NCBI GenBank assembly: GCA_027488215.1
Contig: JAIYCB010000006.1
Location: 1-64,000, forward strand
Origin: Comamonadaceae bacterium
Lineage (GTDB): Bacteria > Pseudomonadota > Gammaproteobacteria > Burkholderiales > Burkholderiaceae_C
Direction of reading: 5' to 3'
Length of the DNA: 64,000 nt
The translations under genes were made by a program, and so were the position numbers. Positions 1 to 7,841 of this stretch are shown here, piece by piece. Numbering within the stretch: the first letter of the stretch is position 1; each line of letters opens with the position of its first letter. The notes beneath the pieces are model-generated. The model saw only the letters and a list, made by a program, of their open reading frames with translations, was not told the origin of the DNA and made no database searches.

Positions 1-199
1 CACCCCATACAAGTGATAACTCTTGAAAATCAGCATCGCGGGTCACGATTACAAAACCATCAGATTTGGCACGTTGCCAAACCTCTTTGTCTGAAGCTGA
101 CTCCATACCCAACAAAACAACTTGGGATGACCCAGGAAAGTCATGCTGCAAAAAAGGCACAAGACGACGAGAAAGGTTTTCGTCGAGCAAAAGTTTCAT
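1..199 (-). CDS. DUF5615 PIN-like toxin, partial
   Basis: The reading frame starts at 199 with MKLLLDENLS and runs off the left edge after about 66 residues, so the C-terminus is missing. The opening 'LLLDENL', then 'SDKEVWQRAKSDGFVIVTRD-DF' are typical of the DUF5615 PIN-like family (Mut7-C related): early acidic residues D6 and E7, and the later TRD-x-DF block. These proteins are the presumed RNase toxins of DUF433 antitoxin pairs. Its ATG overlaps the TGA of the DUF433 gene (ATGA), the usual coupled order antitoxin then toxin. Family membership is read from motifs; toxicity is inferred from the pairing. Confidence 0.8.
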   Translation of the reverse strand, partial: MKLLLDENLSRRLVPFLQHDFPGSSQVVLLGMESASDKEVWQRAKSDGFVIVTRDADFQELSLVWG

Positions 200-414
200 T
201 GGACCTTGAACGAAAAAACCTGGTGTTCACGATCCGCTGCGTATGAAAGTACCGCCAAAACGTCCTCTTTCGTAAGCTCTGGAAAGTCTTCCAATATCTC
301 ATTTTGCGACATGCCGCTAGATAGCATGGCGAGCACGTCGTACACAGAAATTCGCAGGCCTCTGATGCAGGGACGACCGCCGCGTTTGCCAGGCTCCAAG
401 GTGATGCGTTCCAT
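196..414 (-). CDS. DUF433 antitoxin-like protein
   Basis: A 72-residue protein with the DUF433 hallmarks: 'GGRPCIRGLRISVYDVLAMLSSGMSQNEILEDFPELTKEDVLAVLSYAA' in outline, i.e. G-x-PCIRG-RI-V, then a winged-helix-like segment and a Y-P/F-L-x-x-D motif, here FPELTKED. DUF433 proteins are DNA-binding VapB-like antitoxins that precede DUF5615 genes. It begins at 414 and its stop overlaps the start of the toxin by four bases, implying translational coupling. Its length matches the family norm of about 70-80 residues. Confidence 0.85.
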   Translation of the reverse strand: MERITLEPGKRGGRPCIRGLRISVYDVLAMLSSGMSQNEILEDFPELTKEDVLAVLSYAADREHQVFSFKVQ

Positions 415-601
415 GTGCGCTCCGTGTGTGATTGAGGAAACTATTCTGACAGCAAACCCGAGTTTGCGCGTGTGTTAATTGGGGTCAGATCCCGATTGTT
501 TTCTGCGCTTGCATCAGTGCCTTGCTGGCCAGGCTCGGAATGTTCGTTGGCTTCTTCTCGGTCAAAACGAAAGCCTGGAGGCAGTTTTGTTTTGAGTCAT
601 G

Positions 602-979
602 TCATGGGCTGGCGGTGTGGCCTTGATCTGGCGCGCTCAGCTCGGCGGTTAGGCTGTCGATTTCGGCGCGCAGGGATTCGTATTCGGCTTGTTTGCGCTG
701 CAAAAAGCGACTGGTGAGCGCGACTTTTTCCAAAATGCCTTGCGGGGTCAGTACGTAGATGTAGCCAAATTTGTTTTTGGACTGACTGAAGTTCTGCACC
801 TTGACCCAGCCTTTGTCGATGAGGGCATTGAGGCAGTAATTGAGCCCGCTGGTGCTGACGCCCAGCTGCTGAGCGATTTCACGCTGCGTCAGGTCGGGGT
901 TGTCTTGCAGCATGCGCAGCACCCGAAAATAGGTGTCTTCTTGCAGCTGCGTGCGGCGACTGGGGGCGGTGTTGGGCAT
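602..979 (-). CDS. MarR-family EPS-associated transcriptional regulator
   Basis: A small winged-helix regulator. 'YFRVLRMLQDNPDLTQREIAQQLGVSTSGLNYCLNALIDKGWVKVQNF' gives a clear helix-turn-helix, followed by the wing 'KNKFGYIYVLTPQGI' and a C-terminal coiled coil. This arrangement matches the MarR-type EPS-associated regulator family found near exopolysaccharide genes. I chose the internal ATG at 979 (MPNTAPSRRTQL), because the extra N-terminus back to a GTG at 1057 is low-complexity and unconserved in character. Neither start has a good ribosome binding site. No polysaccharide genes lie beside it here, so its targets are unknown. Confidence 0.75.
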   Translation of the reverse strand: MPNTAPSRRTQLQEDTYFRVLRMLQDNPDLTQREIAQQLGVSTSGLNYCLNALIDKGWVKVQNFSQSKNKFGYIYVLTPQGILEKVALTSRFLQRKQAEYESLRAEIDSLTAELSAPDQGHTASP

Positions 980-1220
980 GGGGGGGTGGTTTTCTGCGCT
1001 TTTTTTGCGCTTCGGGCAGGCTACCGCAGTGCGCGCGCTATTGGGCAGCGGGTGCACTGGGGTGTTTTTCTGAGGTCTTGGCGCAAGGTGGCCAATATGT
1101 CTGTTCGAAATTGAACGATTTTAGTTGTTGCATGCGGGTTTGGTGTGCTGCGTTACATATTTTTTTGTCACCACTCCATCAGCCATGGATCCCGGATCGG
1201 GGTCAGGGATGATGAAAACC

Positions 1221-1477
1221 ATGTCATTGCGTGCGCAGCGTGGCAATCTCCCCTCTTTTGTCATTGCGAGCGAAGCGCGGCAATCCACCCTCTCCGTCAT
1301 TGCGAGCGCAGCGCGGCAATCCACCCTTACCGCCATGGATCGCCACGTCGCTTCGCTCCTCGCGATGACGGTGGTGGGTTGGGTTGCTTCGCTCCTCGCG
1401 ATGACGGAGGTGGGTTGGGTTGCTTCGCTCCTCGCGATGACGGGGGTGGGTTGGGTCGCTTCGCTCCTCGCGATGAC
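1221..1477. repeat. REP-like repeat cluster with 36-bp tandem array
   Basis: Three direct copies of the REP-like unit (core GTCATTGCGAGCGAAGCGC with a CAATC tail) at about 1221-1322 are followed by inverted copies. From 1350 the inverted unit GCTTCGCTCCTCGCGATGAC recurs at 1350, 1386, 1422 and 1458, a period of exactly 36 bp, joined by a G-rich linker (GGTGGTGGGTTGGGTT and variants). The preceding stretch at about 1186-1210 (CCCGGATCGGGGTCAGGGAT) resembles a second dispersed repeat type seen again near 17500. Together these occupy most of the 554-bp gap between the MarR gene and the VanZ gene. No gene is supported here. Confidence 0.85.
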
Positions 1478-1533
1478 AAAATACCTACATCCAAGTTCGC
1501 GTCCTCAATGGCGATTGGAAGGACACTATTGGC

Positions 1534-2502
1534 ATGCAACCGTCCAGCCCAGTGGCGAAAGAAATCAGGGGGGGTTTTGTGGATCAAAGCGTTGAGTTGT
1601 CGAATCCGCCGATGCGCGTGAGTTTGTTGTGGGTTGGGTTGGCTTTGGGGTGGGCGGTGGTTTCGATCGTGGGGCATTTGCCCTTTTCGATTTGGCTGGT
1701 GAGCCAGCGCGCGGGGGCATCCGGGACTTGGGCTTTCAAGGATGCGGTGCCTTATGTCACGGTGATGGCGGCTGTGGCCTTGTGCATTTGGGTGTGGCGG
1801 CAATCGCGCACAGCAAGCCCCGCAAGGCTGCTTGTGGTGGGGCGTTCTTGGCTGGTGTGGCTGGCCTGTTGTGTCATGGTCGATGGGTGGCTGACGTTCA
1901 CGGTGAATGAATACGCGCACTATCCGCAATTCGCACTGCTGGCGTGGCTGTGGGCTCGGGCCCTGGATGCGGACCGAACACGTTGGCCTGTTGTGACCGT
2001 GGTCTTGATCACCACGCTGTTGGGGGCCGTGGATGAGACCTTGCAATACCTTTGGACCACCCGAAGTTACAGCCACTACCTGGATTTCAACGATTGGTTG
2101 GTCAACGGCTTGGCGGCTTGGGCGGGGGTGATGTTGTTTTATGGTTTTCATGAACCTGTGCCGTCGGCATCGGTGCGGTGGCGCTTGGCTTGGGCTGCTG
2201 CAGCCGTGGTGCTGGCTCTGGGCACTGCGCTGGCGGCGTGTGGCTGTGTGCGCTTGAGTCCCGGCCCAGGTGTGCAAGTTGGGCCTGGTGGCTTGGACCA
2301 AAAGGTGCTGTATTTGCAGCGGGCCGAGGGGTGGTACGGCCATTGGCACCCGGGGCCGCGGCATGGGCGCTATTGGGTGATTCACCCCCTGCCAGCGCTG
2401 GCTTTGCTGGGTTTGGGCTTGTGGGGTGTGGCGTCTTTTGCCCGCAGCGCTTCGGGCTCGAGAGGGGCGGGACTTATTCGACGCACACCGCGATGTAAGT
2501 GA
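1534..2502 (+). CDS. VanZ-like family membrane protein
   Basis: A polytopic membrane protein of about 322 residues. Hydrophobic segments occur near residues 28-50, 70-87, 105-120, 152-165, 190-203, 215-232 and 280-300. The central 'EYAHYPQFALLAWLW' and 'DETLQYLWTTRSYSHYLDFNDWLVNGLAAWAGV' carry the VanZ signature: the early E..H, then DE-x-LQ, then D-x-N-D-x-x-x-N. VanZ confers teicoplanin resistance in enterococci, but bacterial VanZ-like proteins are mostly of unknown role. The ATG at 1534 follows AAGGA at a long spacing. A GTG at 1579 behind a G-run and an ATG at 1612 are also possible. The 3' end overlaps the convergent neighbour by about 29 bp. Confidence 0.7.
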   Translation: MQPSSPVAKEIRGGFVDQSVELSNPPMRVSLLWVGLALGWAVVSIVGHLPFSIWLVSQRAGASGTWAFKDAVPYVTVMAAVALCIWVWRQSRTASPARLLVVGRSWLVWLACCVMVDGWLTFTVNEYAHYPQFALLAWLWARALDADRTRWPVVTVVLITTLLGAVDETLQYLWTTRSYSHYLDFNDWLVNGLAAWAGVMLFYGFHEPVPSASVRWRLAWAAAAVVLALGTALAACGCVRLSPGPGVQVGPGGLDQKVLYLQRAEGWYGHWHPGPRHGRYWVIHPLPALALLGLGLWGVASFARSASGSRGAGLIRRTPRCK

Positions 2503-2884
2503 GCACAAAAACGCCATTGGGGGGGATCTTGCGCCAGTAGCCCATTTCTTTGACGTTGGCGATTTTTTCACCGGTCAGCTTGGGGCCGGCGTAACTGGTC
2601 ATCTGGCCCAAGCGGTGCATTTTGTAGGTGCAGTCGTATTCGTTGAGGTACCGTCTGGAGCGCACCCCTTCAGCGTCGGGTGTTTTGAGGTCCTGCATTT
2701 CCCAGACCCGGCGTATGTTGTTTTCCCGCTCGATCGCACTGCGGTTGACGTAGAGCGTCACGTCCTGGGTTTCGCCGATGCGGGTCCAGGCCTGTGCGGC
2801 CAGGGGGCTCAGGCAGCCTGCCAAGCCTGCAAAGCACAGGCCCCACCGAACCACAGCACTCTTTGAAAATGCTCGCATCGTCAT
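2474..2884 (-). CDS. Secreted surface-adhesin-E-like protein
   Basis: After a signal peptide (hydrophobic 'WGLCFAGLAGCLSPLAAQA', cleavage probably after AQA) comes a short mature domain: 'WTRIGETQDVTLYVNRSAIERENNIRRVWEMQDLK', then 'SRRYLNEYDCTYKMHRL' and a final 'VCVE'. The W..i......yvd..si...g...r.w.l.d and 'YDC..k' pattern is that of the adhesin-E-like domain family common in betaproteobacteria. The ATG at 2884 has GAG eight bases upstream. An in-frame TTG at 2896 would overlap the stop of the FemAB-like gene. It probably forms a two-gene operon with that gene. The function is not established. Confidence 0.7.
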   Translation of the reverse strand: MTMRAFSKSAVVRWGLCFAGLAGCLSPLAAQAWTRIGETQDVTLYVNRSAIERENNIRRVWEMQDLKTPDAEGVRSRRYLNEYDCTYKMHRLGQMTSYAGPKLTGEKIANVKEMGYWRKIPPNGVFVLTYIAVCVE

Positions 2885-2892
2885 GTTTGTTC

Positions 2893-3819
2893 TCAAAAAT
2901 AAGTTCCCGCAAGGGTGATGGCGCGACCGCCCGTGCCCAATTTAAAGCGAGAGATACCGGGCAGATCGTGGGTGTTGACGCCCCCCAGATCGAGCACCTC
3001 GATGCCCTGCTCCTGCAAATAAGCCATGGCCTGCCAGAGCAATGCGTTGTGGGCATTGAGCTGCCGGCCCTCCTCGTCAGCCCAGCCCATATGGTAACTG
3101 GCAACGCGGCCATGAATCAGAAAGAGCATGCCGCCCACCGTGTTCTTGCCCAGTTCGGCATAGGCCACCACAAAGGCCTGACGAGGATCGGCCGCAGCGG
3201 CGATGTAGGCCTGCACAAAATCGGTGGGCAAACCATGGAATTTTTTCGCTTCGCGCTGGGCAATTTCCTGACCCAGCAGCCATTCACATCGCTTGAGGCT
3301 CGGTTGCACATGGATGCGCAGCTTCACATGGGCCAGCACTTTGTTCAAGCGGTTGCGCCACTTGCCCTCAAGCTGGGCTTTCAAAGTGGGCAGCGGCTGG
3401 GTCAAATCGAGCAGCACCGTGGAATAGCCGGTCATCACCCGTGACATGCCTCGGGTTTCAATCGGATCGAGTTGTTCGCCTGTTCGGTCGGGCGAAAACA
3501 GGGGGACTTTCAGGCGCGGCAGTGGGATCGATTGGCGCAAGCGCTTGTAAATGTCCGCACGCTGAAGGGGGCTGAGATCAGGATGGAAGATCGGGCCCCG
3601 CGTACAAGAGGCCAAAGAGATGTAGCCCAGCACCCGTTTGCACATGAATTGGGCAATGGCCACAAGTTGGCCATCTTGCCAAACCATGGCCCGCAACATG
3701 TTCACACCCAATGCGTTCAGGGCCTCACCGTATGTCCATGCCTGCTGCAAAGCGCCATGCTGGCTCGAATGAAATTCGACCCATTGGGCTTGAGGCAAAT
3801 GATCCCAATTTACATCCAT
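2893..3819 (-). CDS. FemAB / GNAT-type peptidyltransferase-like protein
   Basis: A 308-residue cytosolic protein with a duplicated GNAT-like fold. The N-terminal half is 'SSQHGALQQAWTYGEAL' followed by 'AMVWQDGQLVAIAQFM', typical of FemAB or lipid II:glycine glycyltransferase-like proteins. The C-terminal half holds 'KNTVGGMLFLIHGRVASYHMGWADEEGRQLNAHNALLWQAMAYLQEQGIEVLDLGGVN', the acetyltransferase-6/FemX pattern ending in DLGG and 'F K L G T G G'. Such proteins transfer amino acids or acyl groups from tRNA or CoA to cell-wall or polysaccharide acceptors. The substrate cannot be read here. The gene lies four bases or less from the adhesin-like gene downstream. Confidence 0.7.
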   Translation of the reverse strand: MDVNWDHLPQAQWVEFHSSQHGALQQAWTYGEALNALGVNMLRAMVWQDGQLVAIAQFMCKRVLGYISLASCTRGPIFHPDLSPLQRADIYKRLRQSIPLPRLKVPLFSPDRTGEQLDPIETRGMSRVMTGYSTVLLDLTQPLPTLKAQLEGKWRNRLNKVLAHVKLRIHVQPSLKRCEWLLGQEIAQREAKKFHGLPTDFVQAYIAAAADPRQAFVVAYAELGKNTVGGMLFLIHGRVASYHMGWADEEGRQLNAHNALLWQAMAYLQEQGIEVLDLGGVNTHDLPGISRFKLGTGGRAITLAGTYF

Positions 3820-3852
3820 ATTGTCATAATAGGTAAATTTTTCAAATTCGAC

Positions 3853-3879
3853 TCAAGATACCGCATTTGTGGCCGATGA
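3853..3879 (+). promoter_or_regulatory. Sigma28 (FliA)-type promoter ahead of motAB
   Basis: TCAAGATA at 3853-3860, an 11-bp spacer and GCCGATGA at 3872-3879 match the flagellar sigma28 consensus TAAAGTTT-N11-GCCGATAA at most informative positions. The same arrangement with the same spacing occurs at 8098-8124 ahead of the flgP operon, which strengthens both calls. The expected transcription start, near 3886, is only a few bases from the start of the small membrane ORF. Confidence 0.75.
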
Positions 3880-3891
3880 ATACAGGTGTTA

Positions 3892-4089
3892 ATGGAAAAA
3901 ACAAGCTCGTCATCACTGAAAGAACACGCCATCTTGGGGCATGACATCCCGAAAGCTCGCTTGACGACTTCGGGGTGGGCTTGGGGAGCGCTGTATTTGG
4001 GTTTGCCTGTCATTTTGTTGGGCAATTTGATGGACTTCTTTTTCCAATGGACGCTGGGTTGGTGCATCGGTATCTGGTGCATTGTCTAG
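3892..4089 (+). CDS. Small membrane protein upstream of motA
   Basis: A 65-66 residue protein, MEKTSSSSLKEHAIL..., with a polar N-terminus and two adjoining hydrophobic stretches ('WGALYLGLPVILLGNLMDFFF' region and 'WTLGWCIGIWCIV'), so probably a small inner-membrane protein. It ends 15 bp before motA and is likely cotranscribed with motAB. I recognise no family. The start is uncertain: the ATG at 3892 follows AGG, but the predicted sigma28 transcript begins around 3886. The message could therefore be almost leaderless, perhaps from the GTG at 3886. Confidence 0.6.
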   Translation: MEKTSSSSLKEHAILGHDIPKARLTTSGWAWGALYLGLPVILLGNLMDFFFQWTLGWCIGIWCIV

Positions 4090-4104
4090 ACTTAAAGGGC
4101 CACC

Positions 4105-4968
4105 ATGTTTTTCTTCATCGGTTTAGCGGTTGTTTTTGGTGCGGTGTTCGGCGGCTACGTCATTGCTGGCGGCAAGATGGCTCCCATCATCAAGGCCGCG
4201 CCTTTCGAATTCCTGATCATCGGGGGCTCGGCCATTGGCGCTTCTTTGGTGGCCAACAGCTTCCCTGTTTTCAAGGCGGCCATGGGCGGCATCGGCAAGT
4301 GCATCAAAGGACCCAGTTTTCACCAAGCCGACTACCTGGCTTTGATGCTGCTGGTGGGCAAACTGCAAACGGTGATGAAAAAAGAAGGCGTGGTGGCGCT
4401 CGAATCGCACGTTGAAAACCCCGACTCGAGCCCGATTTTCGGCGAGTTCCCCAAGCTGGCCAAGGACCACTCCATCGTTCAAATGATTTGCGATCCCCTG
4501 CGTTTGATGGTGATCTCGCAGGGCAACCTGGATGCCGATGCCCTGGATGATTTGATGAAAAAAGCCATCAAGGTGCACCACCATGAGGCCTTGTTGGCCC
4601 CCGCCGCGTTGTCTGGCATTGCGGGGGGTTTGCCCGCGTTGGGTATCGTGGCCTGCGTGTTGGGTGTGGTGAAAACCATGGGTTCGATTGACCAGCCCCC
4701 GCCTGTGCTGGGTGCGCTGATTGGCTCCGCGCTGGTGGGTACCCTGATGGGCGTGTTTTTGGCCTACGGCATGTTTGAGCCCTTTGCCGGCCGGCTGACC
4801 CAAATCATCAACGAAGACGCGCAAGCGTTCGACGTGATCCGCGAGATGATCGTGGGCAACCTCAAGGGCCACCCTCAACCGTTGGTGATCGAGTCCGCAC
4901 GGGCCTGCATTTCTCACCACAACCAACCGAGCTTCTCCGAAGTCTTTGACGGCATGCGAGGATCCTGA
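4105..4968 (+). CDS. motA: Flagellar motor stator protein MotA
   Basis: An inner-membrane proton-channel subunit that with MotB forms the stator driving flagellar rotation. At 287 residues it has the MotA length. TM1-2 span about residues 2-20 and 34-55 ('FLIIGGSAIGASLVAN'). The cytoplasmic loop carries the torque-generating charged region 'MICDPLRLMVISQGN'. TM3-4 include 'GIAGGLPALGIVACVLGVVKTMG' in outline with the conserved prolines, followed by 'ALIGSALVGTLMGVFLAYGMFEP'. The ATG follows AAAGGG at good spacing. The stop overlaps the motB start by one base. Confidence 0.95.
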   Translation: MFFFIGLAVVFGAVFGGYVIAGGKMAPIIKAAPFEFLIIGGSAIGASLVANSFPVFKAAMGGIGKCIKGPSFHQADYLALMLLVGKLQTVMKKEGVVALESHVENPDSSPIFGEFPKLAKDHSIVQMICDPLRLMVISQGNLDADALDDLMKKAIKVHHHEALLAPAALSGIAGGLPALGIVACVLGVVKTMGSIDQPPPVLGALIGSALVGTLMGVFLAYGMFEPFAGRLTQIINEDAQAFDVIREMIVGNLKGHPQPLVIESARACISHHNQPSFSEVFDGMRGS

Positions 4969-5987
4969 TGGCCGAGGCAGACAAAGCAGCGCCCGCAGCC
5001 ACCGACGAGGCCGCTCCAGCGGCCGAAGCGGCAGCTGCGGCCGCATCTGCGGAGGCGATGCGCCCGATCATTCGCAAGATCATCGTCGAAGATGGTCATG
5101 CGGGTGCTCACGGTGGCGCCTGGAAAATCGCTCTGGCCGACATGATGACGGCCATGATGGCTTTCTTCTTGCTCATGTGGTTGTTGGGTGCCAGCACCGA
5201 AGACAAACGCAAAAGCGTGGCCGACTATTTCAGGCCTGCCTCCCACAGCCAGATCGTGTTTGGCGAATTAGCGGGCTCCAATGGCTTGTTTGGCGGCAAG
5301 TCCATCATCGACACCGATGGTTTCCCTTTCACCGCCAAGCAAACCGCGATGCTCGAACGTTTGACGCCCAATGCGCAGGGTGGACCCGCCGAAAGTTTTG
5401 GTTCGTCCAAAGAAGAGAACAACAAGGACGGCCCTTCCGATCAGGACCCCGGCAAAACTACGGGCTCCGGCTCTCCTGGTGAGGGCGGCGGCACCGGCAC
5501 GCCAAGCCAGAAACAGGACCAAGAAAATTTCGACAAGATCGAAAAAGAGATCAAACAGAAATTGTCCGAAAGCAAGCAATTCGAAAACATCAAGGATCAA
5601 GTCAGCATCACCCGCGACAAGGATGGTTTGCGCATCGAGGTGATCGACAAGGCCGACTTCGCCATGTACAGCTCGGGCGGCGCCGTGATGGGCAGCAGAG
5701 CTGCCGCTTTGATGACCGAGGTGACCCAATCGCTCAAACCTCTGCCCAACAAATTGTCAATTCGCGGGCACACCGACAGCATGGGTTTTGCACCCGACAG
5801 CATGCGCAACAATTGGACCTTGTCGACCGAACGGGCCGATGCCACGCGCCAGTTCATGCAGTCCCAGGGCATCGGTGCCAATCGGTTCTCGCGCATTGAG
5901 GGGGTGGCCGACACCAACCCCAAAGTGCCGGGCAATCCTGCAGACCCGCGCAACCGCCGCGTCAGCATCACGGTGCTCAACCAGTGA
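4968..5987 (+). CDS. motB: Flagellar motor stator protein MotB
   Basis: A stator subunit that anchors the motor to peptidoglycan. An N-terminal Ala/Glu-rich tail is followed by a single TM segment 'ALADMMTAMMAFFLLMWLLG', whose Asp is the expected proton-carrying residue. A plug/linker follows, rich in Gly, Lys and Asp, and then a C-terminal OmpA-like peptidoglycan-binding domain ('LSIRGHTDSMGF', 'NWTLSTERADATRQFM', 'RFSRIEGVADTNP', 'NRRVSITVL'). The linker around residues 140-190 is Gly/Lys/Glu-rich and longer than in enterobacterial MotB. The ATG sits behind GCGAGGA and is coupled to the motA stop. Confidence 0.95.
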   Translation: MAEADKAAPAATDEAAPAAEAAAAAASAEAMRPIIRKIIVEDGHAGAHGGAWKIALADMMTAMMAFFLLMWLLGASTEDKRKSVADYFRPASHSQIVFGELAGSNGLFGGKSIIDTDGFPFTAKQTAMLERLTPNAQGGPAESFGSSKEENNKDGPSDQDPGKTTGSGSPGEGGGTGTPSQKQDQENFDKIEKEIKQKLSESKQFENIKDQVSITRDKDGLRIEVIDKADFAMYSSGGAVMGSRAAALMTEVTQSLKPLPNKLSIRGHTDSMGFAPDSMRNNWTLSTERADATRQFMQSQGIGANRFSRIEGVADTNPKVPGNPADPRNRRVSITVLNQ

Positions 5988-6070
5988 GTGGTGTGAACTG
6001 CAGCGCCTTTGCACGCTAAGATGCGGACTGACTGCCTTGGTTTACAGCAACACCTTTTAGAGGTTCACCC

Positions 6071-6568
6071 ATGTTGAAAAATACTGCAATCGGTATCGCC
6101 ATTGGTCTTTTGGTCATGGGTGGGATCTGGGGGCTGGTGCACCTCATGGGCGATAGCCGTCCCGAGCCGGATTTGATCGCCGAAAACACGCCCGGGGACA
6201 GCAGGGGTGTGATGGATCTGATTTGTGAACTGGAGCTGGATCTGGACGGTCAGCTGGCTTTGGGCATCAAGGAAAACGAGCCTTCCAGGATCACCATGGC
6301 ACAGATTGATTTCGAGAAAAAATCAGGCTGGTACCAAGGCAGGATTGCGATCTCAGAAAGCCGCTCAGGCACCTTGCAGCTGGTGGGCACGCGACTCAAG
6401 GTTTACCGACCCGCCATGTTCCAGCGGTTTGGCGTCATGATCACCGGCGAAGAGTTTGTGATCGACCGCAAAACAGGCAGTTTTGTGCAATCTCTGAACT
6501 TGAAAGACGGGCGCACCGTCAAACTCATCAAAGGCACTTGCGCCAAAGTGATCAAGCCACCCTTCTGA
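6071..6568 (+). CDS. Hypothetical membrane-anchored protein
   Basis: A 165-residue protein. The N-terminus is a membrane anchor or uncleaved signal (about residues 5-26, 'AIGIAIGLLVMGGIWGLVHL'), followed by a periplasmic domain of mixed beta character with two Cys ('LICELELDLDGQ' and 'IKGTCAKVIK') that could form a disulphide. It lies 83 bp after motB on the same strand and 19 bp from the end of the convergent sigma54 activator, so it may belong to the motAB transcript. I do not recognise the family. The ATG is preceded by AGAGG. Confidence 0.55.
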   Translation: MLKNTAIGIAIGLLVMGGIWGLVHLMGDSRPEPDLIAENTPGDSRGVMDLICELELDLDGQLALGIKENEPSRITMAQIDFEKKSGWYQGRIAISESRSGTLQLVGTRLKVYRPAMFQRFGVMITGEEFVIDRKTGSFVQSLNLKDGRTVKLIKGTCAKVIKPPF

Positions 6569-6587
6569 ATATCGATCCTGGCGGGCC

Positions 6588-7841
6588 TCAGGCGATGCCG
6601 CGCAGCTCGTACTTGTTGATTTTCTCGATGAGTGTGGTTCTTTGCAGTTGCAGCAACTTGGCGGTTTGAGACACATTGCCTTGGGTGCGGCTGAGCGCTT
6701 GCTCGATCAGGTTGCGCTCAATATCAATCAGGTGCTGCTTGAGCGAGATGCCGTCGGGCGGCAGGGTCTGGATGCCTTGGGCCAGCAAGATGACCTCTTC
6801 GACCGAACTCATTTCGTCATTGGAAGCAGACAGGGGCATGGGGGCAAAGGCGGCGCGGGGGATGGGCGCAGCGGTGTCGCTGTCTGCAAACAAGTGGCTG
6901 AGCGGATCACTGTCAGCCCAGGGGCTTTCGGCAGTGGGCGCTGTGGTGGCTGGCCCGACGGGCTCTGACAAGGCCACCGAGTCTTGCGAGGCCGATGCAG
7001 CACCGAACAACAAGGGCTGCGGCGTTGGTGCGGGCAGTTGACTGAGGTACTGTGCCTGCAAAGCGGCCAAGCCCGAGGGCATCATGCATGCAGGCACGGT
7101 GTGCGACTGCAGGGTTTGCGAGGGGAACAGCGTGGAAAATCGGTCCACCAGATTGGACAGTTCGCGCACATTGCCAGGCCAGGCGTAGTTCTGCAGCAGT
7201 TGCAGCATGTCTGGCGCAAATTTCAGGGGGCGGCTGCCGGGCAGGGTGTGCTTTTCTGCATAAAACTGCAGCAAGGCAGCGACGTCTTCGGGCCGCTCGC
7301 GCAAGGCGGTGGTGGTGATGGGCAAGACATTGATGCGGTAATAGAGATCTTCACGGAAGCGCCCTGCCGCGACTTCTGATTCGAGGTTTTTGTGGGTGGC
7401 TGCGACCACGCGCACGTCCACCGGCACTTCGCGCGAGGCGCCCACGGGCAAAATGCAGCGCTCTTGCAAAACACGCAACAGCTTGACCTGCATGTCCATC
7501 GGCAGGTCGCCGATTTCGTCCAGAAACAAGGTGCCGCCGTGTGCTAACTCAAATCGGCCCAATCGGTCGGCCACGGCGCCCGTGAAGGCACCTTTGCGGT
7601 GACCAAAGAGCTCACTTTCGATCAGTTCACGCGGGATGGCCCCGCAATTGATGGGCACAAAGGGGCCGCTGGCGCGAGGGCCTTGGGCATGCAGGGCCTG
7701 GGCCACCAGTTCTTTGCCGGTGCCGCTTTCGCCAGTGACCAGGGCTGTGGAAGATGAAGCCGCCAAAGTCTGGATGAGCTCGCGCAAAAACTGCGTCGCT
7801 CGGCTTTGTCCGATGATTTGAGTTTTGGCGCTGGCTTTCAT
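6588..7841 (-). CDS. Sigma54-dependent activator without receiver domain (FleQ/FlrC-like)
   Basis: A bacterial enhancer-binding protein of 417 residues that would open sigma54 promoters. The AAA+ domain begins almost at residue 1: Walker A 'GESGTGKE' near 38-45, the sigma54-contacting GAFTGA loop near 85, Walker B '[12 protein letters not shown]', and the sensor segment 'YYRINVLP' followed by the R-finger region. A long Pro/Ala/Ser-rich linker (about 250-350) leads to a C-terminal Fis-type helix-turn-helix ('[31 protein letters not shown]'). With no N-terminal receiver domain, regulation must be by level or partner. Its flagellar neighbours suggest a flagellar regulator. Confidence 0.85.
   Translation of the reverse strand: MKASAKTQIIGQSRATQFLRELIQTLAASSSTALVTGESGTGKELVAQALHAQGPRASGPFVPINCGAIPRELIESELFGHRKGAFTGAVADRLGRFELAHGGTLFLDEIGDLPMDMQVKLLRVLQERCILPVGASREVPVDVRVVAATHKNLESEVAAGRFREDLYYRINVLPITTTALRERPEDVAALLQFYAEKHTLPGSRPLKFAPDMLQLLQNYAWPGNVRELSNLVDRFSTLFPSQTLQSHTVPACMMPSGLAALQAQYLSQLPAPTPQPLLFGAASASQDSVALSEPVGPATTAPTAESPWADSDPLSHLFADSDTAAPIPRAAFAPMPLSASNDEMSSVEEVILLAQGIQTLPPDGISLKQHLIDIERNLIEQALSRTQGNVSQTAKLLQLQRTTLIEKINKYELRGIA

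Noticed and set aside
1125..1621. Two plus-strand frames of about 156 codons running through the 36-bp repeats
   Set aside because: Their peptides are just repeat translations (for example VASLLAMT repeats), and they overlap the VanZ gene start.
1327..2571. A 414-codon minus-strand frame opposite the VanZ gene
   Set aside because: A Pro/Arg/His-rich antisense frame typical of GC-rich DNA. The plus-strand frame has clear membrane and VanZ features.
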